A stretch of DNA of 9,252 bases from Treponema sp. (GCA_031268245.1 JAIRXN010000046.1:1-9252), one strand, 5' to 3'. Positions 1-6,401 are shown, counted from the stretch's first letter. The notes: generated by a model not told the origin, from the sequence alone. Made by a program: numbers and translations.

Positions 1-538
1 TATGTTCGGCCCGGCTTTCCTTGTCTGTCCGGTTACCGATCCCCTGCGTTTCGGGCCCGGCGGCGTGTCCCTTGGCGGAAAGGAAGAATGGCCCTGTTAC
101 CTTCCGGGCGGCAGGGACACGCTCTGGTACGATTACTGGAGTGGGGAATGTCATGAAGGCGGAAAAACCCTCACCGTGCCGGCGCCTCCTGAAAAAATGC
201 CCCTTTTTGTCCGCTCCGGCTCCATCGTGCCCATGGAAAGCGCCCCCATTGAATACGCCGGGGAAGTATCAGGAAAACCCCTGGAAATCCGCGTCTATCC
301 CGGGGCAGACGGGGACTTCACTCTCTATGAAGATTCCGGGGACGGCTACGATTACGAGAAGGGCAAAAACAACCGAATCAGAATGACTTGGAAAGACAGG
401 GAAAGGCTCTTTACCATCGGCGCTTCGGAACATGATTTTCCCCAGTCCCTGAGAAACCGCCCCTGTGTTGTCCGTATTGGAAACCGGGAGCGGGAAATCG
501 TCTATACAGGGCAGCCCCAGGAATTTACCGTGGATTAA
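1..538 (+). CDS. GH31 family alpha-glucosidase/alpha-xylosidase, C-terminal part (5' end outside window)
   Basis: This is the last 178 or so residues of a glycoside hydrolase family 31 enzyme, which removes alpha-linked glucose or xylose from the non-reducing ends of oligosaccharides. It begins at the end of the catalytic barrel with the family's MFGPAFLVCPV stretch. The proximal C-terminal beta-domain follows (WYDYWSGE, then GGKTLTVPAP, then PLFVRSGSIVPM). The DUF5110-like distal domain comes last (IRVYPGADGDFTLYEDSGDGYDYEKG). The catalytic aspartates lie upstream of the window, so activity and substrate cannot be judged. The first visible in-frame ATG (position 2) is internal, not the start. 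The gene ends 16 bp before the stop of the convergent HAD gene; that gap holds only the short palindrome CGGGTACCCG (541-550). A signal peptide cannot be assessed. Family assignment is firm; alpha-xylosidase versus alpha-glucosidase is open. Confidence 0.93.
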   Translation, partial: MFGPAFLVCPVTDPLRFGPGGVSLGGKEEWPCYLPGGRDTLWYDYWSGECHEGGKTLTVPAPPEKMPLFVRSGSIVPMESAPIEYAGEVSGKPLEIRVYPGADGDFTLYEDSGDGYDYEKGKNNRIRMTWKDRERLFTIGASEHDFPQSLRNRPCVVRIGNREREIVYTGQPQEFTVD

Positions 539-554
539 GGCGGGTACCCGTTCC

Positions 555-1211
555 TCAGTCCAGGAAGGCTGAAATCTCTCCGGGGCTGTCGACGATCAGC
601 GCAGCTCCCGCCTCTTCCAGCACAGACACGGGACGGAAGCCCCAACTGACTCCGAGAGGGAAGCAAGAGGCGTTCCGTGCGGTTTCCATGTCTACCTCGG
701 AATCTCCCACGAAGATCGTGTCCCTGGGAGTCTTGTCAAGTTGTACAAGGATCTCCCAGACTGCCGCAGGATCGGGCTTGCGGGCAATGCCCTGCCTTTC
801 ACCTTGAACAAGGTCAAAACTCCCCGCCGGAAAGAGCCCGTGTACCACAATCCGGGTTACCGGATCAGGCTTGTTGCTGATGACCGCGGTTTTGATTTTT
901 TTGCCTCTCAGTTCCGCAATCAGTTCCGGGATGCCGGGGTAGGCCCTGGTATGAACCAGCGGCTTTTCCGCATAGAAACGGGCCGCATCCGCAGCTATGG
1001 CGGCGGCAATCTCCTCGGTTCCGGTTTCTTCCGGCAACGCGTCAAAGGCCAGCTTTTTAATCCCGTAGCCCACGATTCCCGGATACATCTCCGGCGGCCG
1101 CCGCGGAAAACCGTGCAGTTCCAGCGCCCTGTTCATTGATGCGGCAATATCGGCAATGGTATCCGCCAGAGTACCGTCTAAATCGAAGATCACACAGCTA
1201 TATTTTTTCAT
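555..1211 (-). CDS. HAD-superfamily phosphatase, phosphoglycolate phosphatase-like
   Basis: A 218-residue cytoplasmic haloacid dehalogenase-type phosphohydrolase. All four HAD motifs are visible: I, DLDGTLADT (nucleophile D10, acid/base D12); II, S112 in VISNKPDP; III, K145 in ARKPDP; IV, GDSEVDME (D170, D174). The helical cap after motif I (about residues 17-90) and the overall length match the Gph/PGMB subfamily. Such enzymes remove 2-phosphoglycolate or other small phosphate esters; the actual substrate cannot be read from sequence. The ATG at 1211 lies just before the conserved MKKYSCVIFDLDG start. No strong Shine-Dalgarno is visible ahead of it. The gene follows the Uma2 gene after 5 bp, so translation may depend on coupling with that gene. 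Confidence 0.93.
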   Translation of the reverse strand: MKKYSCVIFDLDGTLADTIADIAASMNRALELHGFPRRPPEMYPGIVGYGIKKLAFDALPEETGTEEIAAAIAADAARFYAEKPLVHTRAYPGIPELIAELRGKKIKTAVISNKPDPVTRIVVHGLFPAGSFDLVQGERQGIARKPDPAAVWEILVQLDKTPRDTIFVGDSEVDMETARNASCFPLGVSWGFRPVSVLEEAGAALIVDSPGEISAFLD

Positions 1212-1216
1212 CGGTG

Positions 1217-1792
1217 TCAGCCGCTATTCGCGAAAACCGCTTCCAAGCCTACATCGAAACCGGGGAAGATATCTACCGGGACAGTATCTTTGGATTCGTA
1301 AGTCCGGGTAAAAATTTGCCCTTCCTTAAAACAGTAGACGGTAAGACCCTTGTTTTCAGGGTTGATCACCCAGTATTCTCTGACACCCGCCTGCCGGTAA
1401 AGCCTGAACTTCCGTTCCATTTCGAAGGCACTGTTTGAGGGGGAAAGAATCTCCGCCGCCAGATCCGGAGCCCCGCGGCAGCCTTCGCTTCCCAGTTTTT
1501 TTTCATCGCAGATAACTGAAATATCCGGCTGTACAACAGTATCATCACTTTCATCTTCTTCGTAAAAAAGCCGCACATCATAAGGAGCGGCCCGCACTCT
1601 ACAGGGTTTACCGTACAGATAATTGGCAATTTGCCGGAACAGTTCCCCGCAGATGCTCTGGTGATAATCATTCGGCCCCGACATGGCATAGGCTGTGCCA
1701 TAAATGAGTTCGTAGCGTTCCCCGTCGGCAAGCTCCCATACCTTGTAGTCGGCATAGGTAAACAATCGTTCTTCTTGCAGCACGGCGCCCAT
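1217..1792 (-). CDS. Uma2 family (DUF820) PD-(D/E)XK nuclease-like protein
   Basis: A 191-residue protein of the Uma2/DUF820 family, which has a restriction-endonuclease-like fold. Its biological role is poorly known, and members are often present in many copies in cyanobacteria and some spirochaetes. Visible family marks are YELIYGTAYAMSGPNDYH (E28 to H44), VVQPDISVICD (D90), APDLAAEILSPSN (E114), then K128 and the GVREYWVINP stretch. D90 and E114 are the likely metal ligands of the PD-(D/E)XK core, so it looks intact. The reading frame could start at a GTG at 1813. I prefer the ATG at 1792 because GGGAGG (1798-1803, minus strand) sits 5 nt ahead of it. The HAD phosphatase starts 5 bp after this gene's stop, so the two are probably co-transcribed. 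I see no functional link between them. Confidence 0.9.
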   Translation of the reverse strand: MGAVLQEERLFTYADYKVWELADGERYELIYGTAYAMSGPNDYHQSICGELFRQIANYLYGKPCRVRAAPYDVRLFYEEDESDDTVVQPDISVICDEKKLGSEGCRGAPDLAAEILSPSNSAFEMERKFRLYRQAGVREYWVINPENKGLTVYCFKEGQIFTRTYESKDTVPVDIFPGFDVGLEAVFANSG

Positions 1793-1820
1793 AACAACCT
1801 CCCGGGTTCCCACAATATCT

Positions 1821-1826
1821 AATATA
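1821..1826 (-). promoter_or_regulatory. possible -10 box for the Uma2-HAD pair
   Basis: TATATT on the minus strand would start a transcript near 1814, giving a leader of about 22 nt that contains the GGGAGG ribosome binding site of the Uma2 gene. The -35 position (around 1844-1849) has no good match and overlaps the palindrome at 1842-1855, which could mean weak or controlled transcription. A guess based on position and one hexamer. Confidence 0.3.
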
Positions 1827-1841
1827 GAACACAGGACGAAA

Positions 1842-1855
1842 AAATACCAGTATTT
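1842..1855. repeat. 6-2-6 perfect palindrome, possible operator
   Basis: AAATACCAGTATTT has two perfect 6-base arms around CA. It lies between the divergent Uma2 and aldolase genes, over the expected -35 region of Uma2 and about 18 bp upstream of the best aldolase -35 candidate. Size and place suit a small dimeric repressor site. The arms are too short for a stable RNA hairpin. No regulator is recognised. Confidence 0.35.
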
Positions 1856-1872
1856 CCCCCTTAATCGCGGCG

Positions 1873-1904
1873 TTGATATTCCCCGGCCTTTCAGTCAGTA
1901 TAAT
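1873..1904 (+). promoter_or_regulatory. putative sigma70-type promoter of the KDPG aldolase gene
   Basis: A perfect TATAAT is at 1899-1904. The best -35 candidate is TTGATA at 1873-1878, but the spacer is 20 bp, longer than the usual 16-18. Transcription would start near 1911, leaving a leader of about 38 nt that contains the inverted repeat at 1910-1936. The long spacer would fit an activator-dependent or weak promoter. Confidence 0.45.
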
Positions 1905-1909
1905 TACTA

Positions 1910-1936
1910 TAAGCGGAAAGGTAATCCCTGCGCTTA
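1910..1936 (+). repeat. inverted repeat in the aldolase leader
   Basis: TAAGCG (1910-1915) and CGCTTA (1931-1936) are exact inverted arms 15 nt apart, with a possible inner GG/CC pair (1920-1921 with 1926-1927). The element starts about where transcription should begin and ends at the first base of the ribosome binding site AAAGGA (1936-1941). It could be an operator just downstream of the promoter, or a weak leader hairpin affecting translation. Without the inner pairs the stem is only 6 bp. Confidence 0.4.
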
Positions 1937-1948
1937 AAGGAATTGCCG

Positions 1949-2926
1949 ATGGACAATGTTTTGGAAGAACTGGGAAAGATTGGTATTGTACCGGTAATCA
2001 AAATTGACGATGCGGAAAAGGCTGTTCCCCTGGCACAGGCGCTGAAAGCCGGGGGAATTCCCTGTGCGGAGATCACCTTTCGCACCGCTCAGGGAGAAGA
2101 GGCCATACGGAGGATCGCCGGGGCTGTACCCGGAATACTCCTGGGAGCGGGAACGGTTTTAAGTCCCTGCCAGGTGGACAAGGCCCTTGATGCGGGCGCG
2201 CAATTTATCGTGAGCCCCGGTTTTAATCCCAGGGTAGTGTCCCGCTGCAGAGAGAAGGGCATCCCCATTACACCGGGATGTTCCAATCCTTCGGACATTG
2301 AAAAGGCCCTTGAAGCAGATCTTGAAGTGGTAAAATTCTTTCCTGCCGAACAGAGCGGCGGTCTCGATTATATCAAGGCTGTTTCGGCTCCCTATCCTTC
2401 TTTGCGTTTTATGCCTACGGGAGGGATCAATGCCTCCAATATCGGCGTGTACAGCGCCTGCGAAAAGATACACGCATGCGGCGGCTCCTGGATGGTAAAG
2501 GACGAATTTATCAACGCGGGGGATTTCGACAGAATCACTGCGCTTTCACGGGAGGCAGTATCGGCGATGCTTGGCTTCCGTGTTGTTCACCTTGGGGTAA
2601 ATTCAGGAGATGCCGGGTCCGCAGGGAAGGCCGCAGAGTTTTTCAGCGACATGTTCGGTTTTGCGTCAAATGACGGCATCTCTTCGGTCTTTGCGGGGAA
2701 CGCCATTGAAATAATGAAGATTCAGGATGCCAGGGGGAAGCACGGCCACATCGGCATCGGTACAAACAGTGTCGGCAAGGCCGCTGCCTTTCTGGAACGC
2801 CGGGGTATTGCCCTTGACCGGGACAATGCCAAAAAAGACGCTAAAGGCAGGGTTTCGCTCCTCTACCTCAAGGAAGAGATTGCAGGCTTTGCCATTCATA
2901 TTGAAGCCTCTCCGGAGGCAGGCTGA
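1949..2926 (+). CDS. KDPG/KHG aldolase fused to a C-terminal VOC (glyoxalase-fold) domain
   Basis: A 325-residue two-domain protein. Residues 1-208 are a class I KDPG/4-hydroxy-2-oxoglutarate aldolase, which splits 2-keto-3-deoxy-6-phosphogluconate into pyruvate and glyceraldehyde 3-phosphate (Entner-Doudoroff or uronate breakdown). E41 and R45 in AEITFRT, the Schiff-base lysine K129 in VVKFFPAEQSGG and the phosphate-binding PTGGI (156-160) are all present. Classic Eda is about 210 residues; here about 115 more form a VOC-like domain (FRVVHLGVN from 210 to IHIEAS at 316-321). H214, E254, H267 and E319 fall where a glyoxalase-type metal site would be expected. The ATG at 1949 is preferred over the TTG at 1943 because AAAGGA (1936-1941) sits 7 nt ahead of it. 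The gene is monocistronic and converges on the methyltransferase gene with a 31 bp overlap. Confidence 0.92.
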   Translation: MDNVLEELGKIGIVPVIKIDDAEKAVPLAQALKAGGIPCAEITFRTAQGEEAIRRIAGAVPGILLGAGTVLSPCQVDKALDAGAQFIVSPGFNPRVVSRCREKGIPITPGCSNPSDIEKALEADLEVVKFFPAEQSGGLDYIKAVSAPYPSLRFMPTGGINASNIGVYSACEKIHACGGSWMVKDEFINAGDFDRITALSREAVSAMLGFRVVHLGVNSGDAGSAGKAAEFFSDMFGFASNDGISSVFAGNAIEIMKIQDARGKHGHIGIGTNSVGKAAAFLERRGIALDRDNAKKDAKGRVSLLYLKEEIAGFAIHIEASPEAG

Positions 2927-3792
2927 ATCTTTCTTCCCCGCAGGAGCATTACGTCTCCAAAGCCGAAGCGTTTTGCCGCCCTGTCGGCGATACGTTTCAG
3001 CGGGAGCGGGGCGATTCCTGCGGCGAGTCCTCCCCAGGTAACATGCTTCTCAATGACAAAACCATGTTTCTCAAGAAGCCGGGAAAGAGTCCTGAGCGAA
3101 AAAAGGTAGAGATGATCAAAAATAGCACTCCGCCAGCGTCCCCGGAAGAGCCGCGCCTGGAAACCTGCGATATTGGGAGTAGTTATGTAGATGCGTCCTG
3201 CGGCGCCAAGCGCCCGATACGCTTCAGACACAAAGAGTGAGGGATCATTTAAGTGCTCTATGAGATGAGAGGCCAGAAGCACATCAAAACTGCCGTCCGG
3301 AAAACCGCATTTCTCAAACGGCGTACTGCGGACATCAAGTCTCCGGTTTTTCTGTGCGTATTCGGCAGAAGGGGAAATTTCCACCCCGGTACAGTTCCAG
3401 CCCCGCTCCCTTAATTTTTCAAGCAGTGTTCCTGTTGCACAGCCGATGTCTATAATCCGCGGATCATTACTGTTTTGGAGGAGTTCTTTTTCAAGAGTAA
3501 AAAAACCGGCGTCCGTAAGGGCAAGCTCCTGCAGCCGCAGAAAATTTGCTTCATTGTTTAGTTCGTAGGAAAGATAATCATTGCCGTGGGCCTCTCCATA
3601 ACGGGCGGCAATTTCCGAAGGCAAAGGCTGCGGGTTGATCTGCACAAGGCCGCAGTTTCCGCATCTTACATAGGAAAATCCCCCGCATTTCAGTGCAGGC
3701 TTAAAAACATTTTTCCCGCATAAAGCGCAGGGAATCTGCCGCCGTCTTTCGTTTTCAACGGGAGTAGACCATGTCTTGACGGTCTTTCTCAC
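2896..3792 (-). CDS. class I SAM-dependent methyltransferase with N-terminal zinc ribbon
   Basis: A 298-residue cytoplasmic protein. Residues 22-47 carry two CxxC pairs (C22/C25, C44/C47), a small zinc ribbon common in methyltransferases that act on sugars, lipids or natural products. A Rossmann methyltransferase domain follows: motif I IIDIGCATG (113-121), the acidic end of strand 2 in CTGVEIS, FDVLLASHLIEHLNDP, and a LGAAGRIYITTPN stretch typical of the Methyltransf_11/23 group. The substrate is unknown. The start is GTG at 3792, with GGAG (3801-3804) 8 nt ahead. A nearby ATG (3813-3815) is out of frame. This is the last gene of the beta-propeller/M23-like operon, 24 bp after its neighbour, so its target could be an envelope component. 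That link is only inference. Confidence 0.9.
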   Translation of the reverse strand: MRKTVKTWSTPVENERRRQIPCALCGKNVFKPALKCGGFSYVRCGNCGLVQINPQPLPSEIAARYGEAHGNDYLSYELNNEANFLRLQELALTDAGFFTLEKELLQNSNDPRIIDIGCATGTLLEKLRERGWNCTGVEISPSAEYAQKNRRLDVRSTPFEKCGFPDGSFDVLLASHLIEHLNDPSLFVSEAYRALGAAGRIYITTPNIAGFQARLFRGRWRSAIFDHLYLFSLRTLSRLLEKHGFVIEKHVTWGGLAAGIAPLPLKRIADRAAKRFGFGDVMLLRGRKIQPASGEASI

Positions 3793-3816
3793 TCCCTGCT
3801 CTCCGGAAGGCGCATC

Positions 3817-4683
3817 TCACTCAACCTGCAGACGGTACAGTGTACTCCGGTTATTGCCCGCAATGTCCCCGGCAATCACTTCCAGGGTAGCCTGTCCCCG
3901 TGTAAGCCACACTTCTCCTACCTCGTAACGGGGGAAAGGCGCATAGATCTGTTTTACCGGAGTAAGTCCGTTCCGGTACATAAGCTGTACACCGTCCCGG
4001 ACAGATACCGTTTCAAACAGAAGGGAACCTGCCTCCGTCCCGTTAAAGGAGCAGATAATCCTGTGGGGCGCAAGGGAAAATTCATTCTTATTGCCCAGAG
4101 CATCGGCGGCAGCCACTTCAATGGTATACCTCCCCTGGCCCAGAGTCCGTATCTGCGCAAGATCGATGGTCCCCTGGGATCCGGTAAGCTGTATAGATTG
4201 TATCACCGGCGCCTGTGTATCTTCCATGGGCGAAATAATCATTGAAGGATTCACCCAGCGTCTTTCCCGCCGGTCAAAGAGCGAAAAGAAAAACCCCGAA
4301 ACGGAGGCCCAGCCGGATTTGCCGGAAACCGCAATGGGCGTTCCCCGCGAGAGGGTATCGCTTATATGGTAGGAGCGGGAATCATCATAGCGGCTGTAGA
4401 TACTGATTATGCCATCCCCGTGATCCAGTGCGGTCCATGCCCCCAGAGGGGAAGGCAGCCGGGAAGCGGCATCGCCCTTGCGCCGGGTAAAGAGCAGTTC
4501 CCCATTATCCGCGGCCTGTATAAAGGCCGAACTCCTAAAGGCCGTACCCAGCACCGGTTCTCCCCGGTTATTCCATCCAAAGTTATGTACCAGTTCTGCA
4601 TCCTGGGAAGGCCAGTCCATGGCATTCAGGGCTCCGCAGAACAGAATCACTGCGGCAGACAGAAATACTGTTTTTTTCATCAT
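3817..4683 (-). CDS. secreted protein with degenerate M23/LytM peptidase domain and Ig-like regions
   Basis: A 288-residue exported protein. Residues 1-21 form a signal peptide (MMKK, hydrophobic core, cleavage near ALNA). Residues 35-152 follow the layout of an M23/LytM endopeptidase: FGWNNRGEP, AADNGELLF (57-65), LDHGDGIISIYSRYDD (86-101), SRGTPIAVSGKSG (112-124), a GFFFSLFD strand and WVNPSMII. The family's metal and catalytic residues are gone: no HxxxD, R98 where YAHL has histidine, and FFFSLF where HLHFE is expected. The rest (APVIQSIQLTG from 158, YTIEVAAADALGNKNEF, and a last EVWLTRGQATLEVIAGDIAGN repeat) looks like Ig-type domains found in M23 proteins of Bacteroidetes and spirochaetes. 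It is probably a non-enzymatic murein binder or hydrolase regulator. I start at ATG 4683, where GGGGA (4691-4695) gives 7 nt spacing; the frame also has a GTG at 4689. Confidence 0.72.
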   Translation of the reverse strand: MMKKTVFLSAAVILFCGALNAMDWPSQDAELVHNFGWNNRGEPVLGTAFRSSAFIQAADNGELLFTRRKGDAASRLPSPLGAWTALDHGDGIISIYSRYDDSRSYHISDTLSRGTPIAVSGKSGWASVSGFFFSLFDRRERRWVNPSMIISPMEDTQAPVIQSIQLTGSQGTIDLAQIRTLGQGRYTIEVAAADALGNKNEFSLAPHRIICSFNGTEAGSLLFETVSVRDGVQLMYRNGLTPVKQIYAPFPRYEVGEVWLTRGQATLEVIAGDIAGNNRSTLYRLQVE

Positions 4684-4694
4684 TTTCACATCCC

Positions 4695-5804
4695 CTATTT
4701 GGTGTCTATCCGGAAGGCTGCCAGCGTATGGCCGCCTCCTATGTAGAGCATGGAACCGGATCTTCCCAGAAAGACATCTTCGGTTTTGAAAGGAGCTTCA
4801 ATACTAATTCTGCCGGGCATTTTTATTGCCACAAGATTTTTCGCTTTTTCCTGCTGGGCGGTAATGATAAAGAAAAGCCCGTCATGACCGGAAGTGTCCA
4901 TTGCAACAATGTCCCCTTCCAGGGGGAGGAATGCCCGTTCCCGTTTACCTATCTCGTAAATACCGATTCCTTTTTCCTGTTCATGAACAATTTTACTGTC
5001 GTTATCGATAAAGGAAATGTAGACAGCCCGCCTGAAACCATCGGTGAGGAATTCATGATACACGACCCGGTAATCGGTTCCCGCCCCGTCGCCGTAACGT
5101 TCCAGCACCAAAAAACGCTGATCGTCGATCCCCGAAATAATCCCCAGGCGGTTTCCGTCCCTGGACATGGTACAGCCGAGAATCAGGGAAAGCCGGGAAC
5201 CGCCGGGCTCAAAGTAGAAGATCCGTTTTCCCTCGGAATTCAGAACTTCTACCACCCCGTCGAGAGAGCCGGTCAGCACCAATCCTGCGGCCGCATCAAT
5301 GCAGGTAAGCGGAGAAGCAAAATCGTAAGTCCAGAGAGTTTCCCCCTCTTCATCCAGGGCGCTCAAGGTATTCTGTTCATGCCCGATGAGAAAAATTCTT
5401 TCGTCGAGAAACAGCGGGTAACCCCGGTTCTGTTCGATATCAATATCAATGAGTTTTTCCCCCTGGGGCCCCAGTACCTCGATAGAGGAAGGTTCCGCAT
5501 CATACTGGGCCCATCTGTCCCGGGAAAGGGAAACGGAGCCTTCAAGAGGACGATTCAGGACAAAACGGCCTTCCGCATCGGCATAGCCGAACCTGTCCCC
5601 CAGGCGGAAGGGGATAAGTGTCCCATCGGAGGAATTTTCCGGCAGATTTCCCCCCAGGCTGATGGGAAACCCGGATTCAAGGGAGGAAAGCCAGCAGGGA
5701 AGCAGGATCGTTTCAACCGGTATGGGACGGGCGGCAACAAAAAAGTACACAACAAAGAGAATCAAGCCCAAAAAAATCCAGTATTTTTTTCTTTCCTTTA
5801 CCAC
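4695..5804 (-). CDS. membrane-anchored beta-propeller (PQQ/WD40-like repeat) protein
   Basis: A 369-residue protein. A basic start (KERKK) is followed by one membrane segment (about residues 8-25), ARPIP, and then a long soluble part, so it is probably tethered in the inner membrane with the bulk in the periplasm. The soluble part consists of short beta-strand repeats, for example RIFLIGHEQNTLSALDEEG, LVLTGSLDGVVEVLNSEG and SMLYIGGGHTLAAFRID, as in PQQ-like or WD40-like propellers. An early stretch (FRLGDRFGYADAEGRFVLN) resembles a WG-type repeat. No enzyme motif is visible; propellers of this kind usually bind proteins. The start chosen is GTG at 5804 with GGAG (5811-5814) 6 nt upstream; an in-frame GTG at 5828 overlaps the promoter. 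First gene of a three-gene operon, 11 bp before the degenerate M23 gene. Confidence 0.75.
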   Translation of the reverse strand: MVKERKKYWIFLGLILFVVYFFVAARPIPVETILLPCWLSSLESGFPISLGGNLPENSSDGTLIPFRLGDRFGYADAEGRFVLNRPLEGSVSLSRDRWAQYDAEPSSIEVLGPQGEKLIDIDIEQNRGYPLFLDERIFLIGHEQNTLSALDEEGETLWTYDFASPLTCIDAAAGLVLTGSLDGVVEVLNSEGKRIFYFEPGGSRLSLILGCTMSRDGNRLGIISGIDDQRFLVLERYGDGAGTDYRVVYHEFLTDGFRRAVYISFIDNDSKIVHEQEKGIGIYEIGKRERAFLPLEGDIVAMDTSGHDGLFFIITAQQEKAKNLVAIKMPGRISIEAPFKTEDVFLGRSGSMLYIGGGHTLAAFRIDTK

Positions 5805-5820
5805 AAGAATCTCCACATAT

Positions 5821-5849
5821 AGTATCACTTCTTATGAACGAAATTTCAA
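5821..5849 (-). promoter_or_regulatory. sigma70-type promoter of the beta-propeller operon
   Basis: On the minus strand, TTGAAA (5844-5849) and GATACT (5821-5826) are separated by exactly 17 bp. These match the consensus at 5 of 6 and 4 of 6 positions. Transcription would start near 5814, right at the GGAG that serves the GTG at 5804, so the leader would be only about 10 nt. This also argues against the upstream GTG at 5828 as the start. Confidence 0.6.
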
Positions 5850-5897
5850 TGGATTGCGGATAAGCTCTTCTGACTTGGGATCTCCGGGGGCCTGGGA

Positions 5898-6332
5898 TTA
5901 CACCTTGTTTTTTGAATATGTTTTTATGGAATGAATTATTTGATCGCCGTGAGCGCCCGCAACTTCCTCGGCGCGGGGATTGACTATTAAGTCCAATGCT
6001 TCAAGCGGGATAGCGCCCAACAGGATTTCATCGGCGTTGGGCAATACGAGCGCATCGCAATTTGTACTGCGATCACGCCATATTACTTCCACCGGCCCAA
6101 CCAACTCATACAATCCCGTTGATCCATCGGCAAGTGTTCCCTGTTCGCTTTTTAGTGTTTCCACACCGAGTTTTTGACGGATTTCGTCATTAATAATCAG
6201 CGTCCACGCGCCGGTATCAACCTGCGCCCGGACAGTGGTCTCGCGAATTTCATGCTCTTTTACCATTCCCGCTTTGGCAATAGCCACATCCACGGCGTTT
6301 TTCAGGGTGATTTCAGTATATACCAGCGACAT
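5898..6332 (-). CDS. retropepsin-like clan AA aspartic protease
   Basis: A 144-residue, apparently cytoplasmic protein with no signal peptide or membrane segment. The catalytic signature is VDTGAWTLIIN, with D39-T-G-A, followed by ADGSTGLYELVGPVEV and the second family mark ADEILLGAIPLEALDLIVNP. This is the single-lobed retroviral-type fold, which works as a homodimer so that each subunit gives one aspartate. Bacterial members of this size are annotated as aspartyl protease family or clan AA proteins; their substrates are mostly unknown. The ATG start at 6332 has a good site AGGAGA (6339-6344) 6 nt upstream. The gene stands alone between two promoters. By eye its base composition is less GC-rich than its neighbours, which may point to a separate origin, though I did not measure this. 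Confidence 0.85.
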   Translation of the reverse strand: MSLVYTEITLKNAVDVAIAKAGMVKEHEIRETTVRAQVDTGAWTLIINDEIRQKLGVETLKSEQGTLADGSTGLYELVGPVEVIWRDRSTNCDALVLPNADEILLGAIPLEALDLIVNPRAEEVAGAHGDQIIHSIKTYSKNKV

Positions 6333-6372
6333 AGAGCGTCTCCTGCTTCATTCTTATAAGCATCCCGCTCCA

Positions 6373-6401
6373 AATATACGATAACCAACCTCACAAGACA
6401 A
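6373..6401 (-). promoter_or_regulatory. candidate promoter of the aspartic protease gene
   Basis: On the minus strand TTGTCT (6396-6401) and TATATT (6373-6378) are 17 bp apart, 4 of 6 and 5 of 6 matches. Transcription would start near 6366 and give a leader of about 34 nt with the AGGAGA site. A second box, TATAAG, lies closer to the gene but has no fitting -35. Confidence 0.4.

Noticed and set aside
541..550. CGGGTACCCG palindrome between the convergent GH31 and HAD genes as a terminator
   Set aside because: The stem would be only 4 bp with a 2-base loop and no T-run on either strand. It is too weak for a Rho-independent terminator.
741..1139. 132-codon + strand frame within the HAD gene
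   Set aside because: The minus strand carries all four HAD motifs; the + frame is a by-product of GC-rich codons.
4624..4683. Lipobox in the M23-like protein (cysteine in ILFCG)
   Set aside because: Phenylalanine directly before the cysteine does not fit even the relaxed spirochaete lipobox. A signal peptidase I site at ALNA fits better.
4728..5822. 364-codon open frame on the + strand opposite the beta-propeller gene
   Set aside because: It mirrors the minus-strand gene almost exactly. Its translation shows no domain, while the minus strand has a membrane segment, repeats, a ribosome binding site and a promoter.
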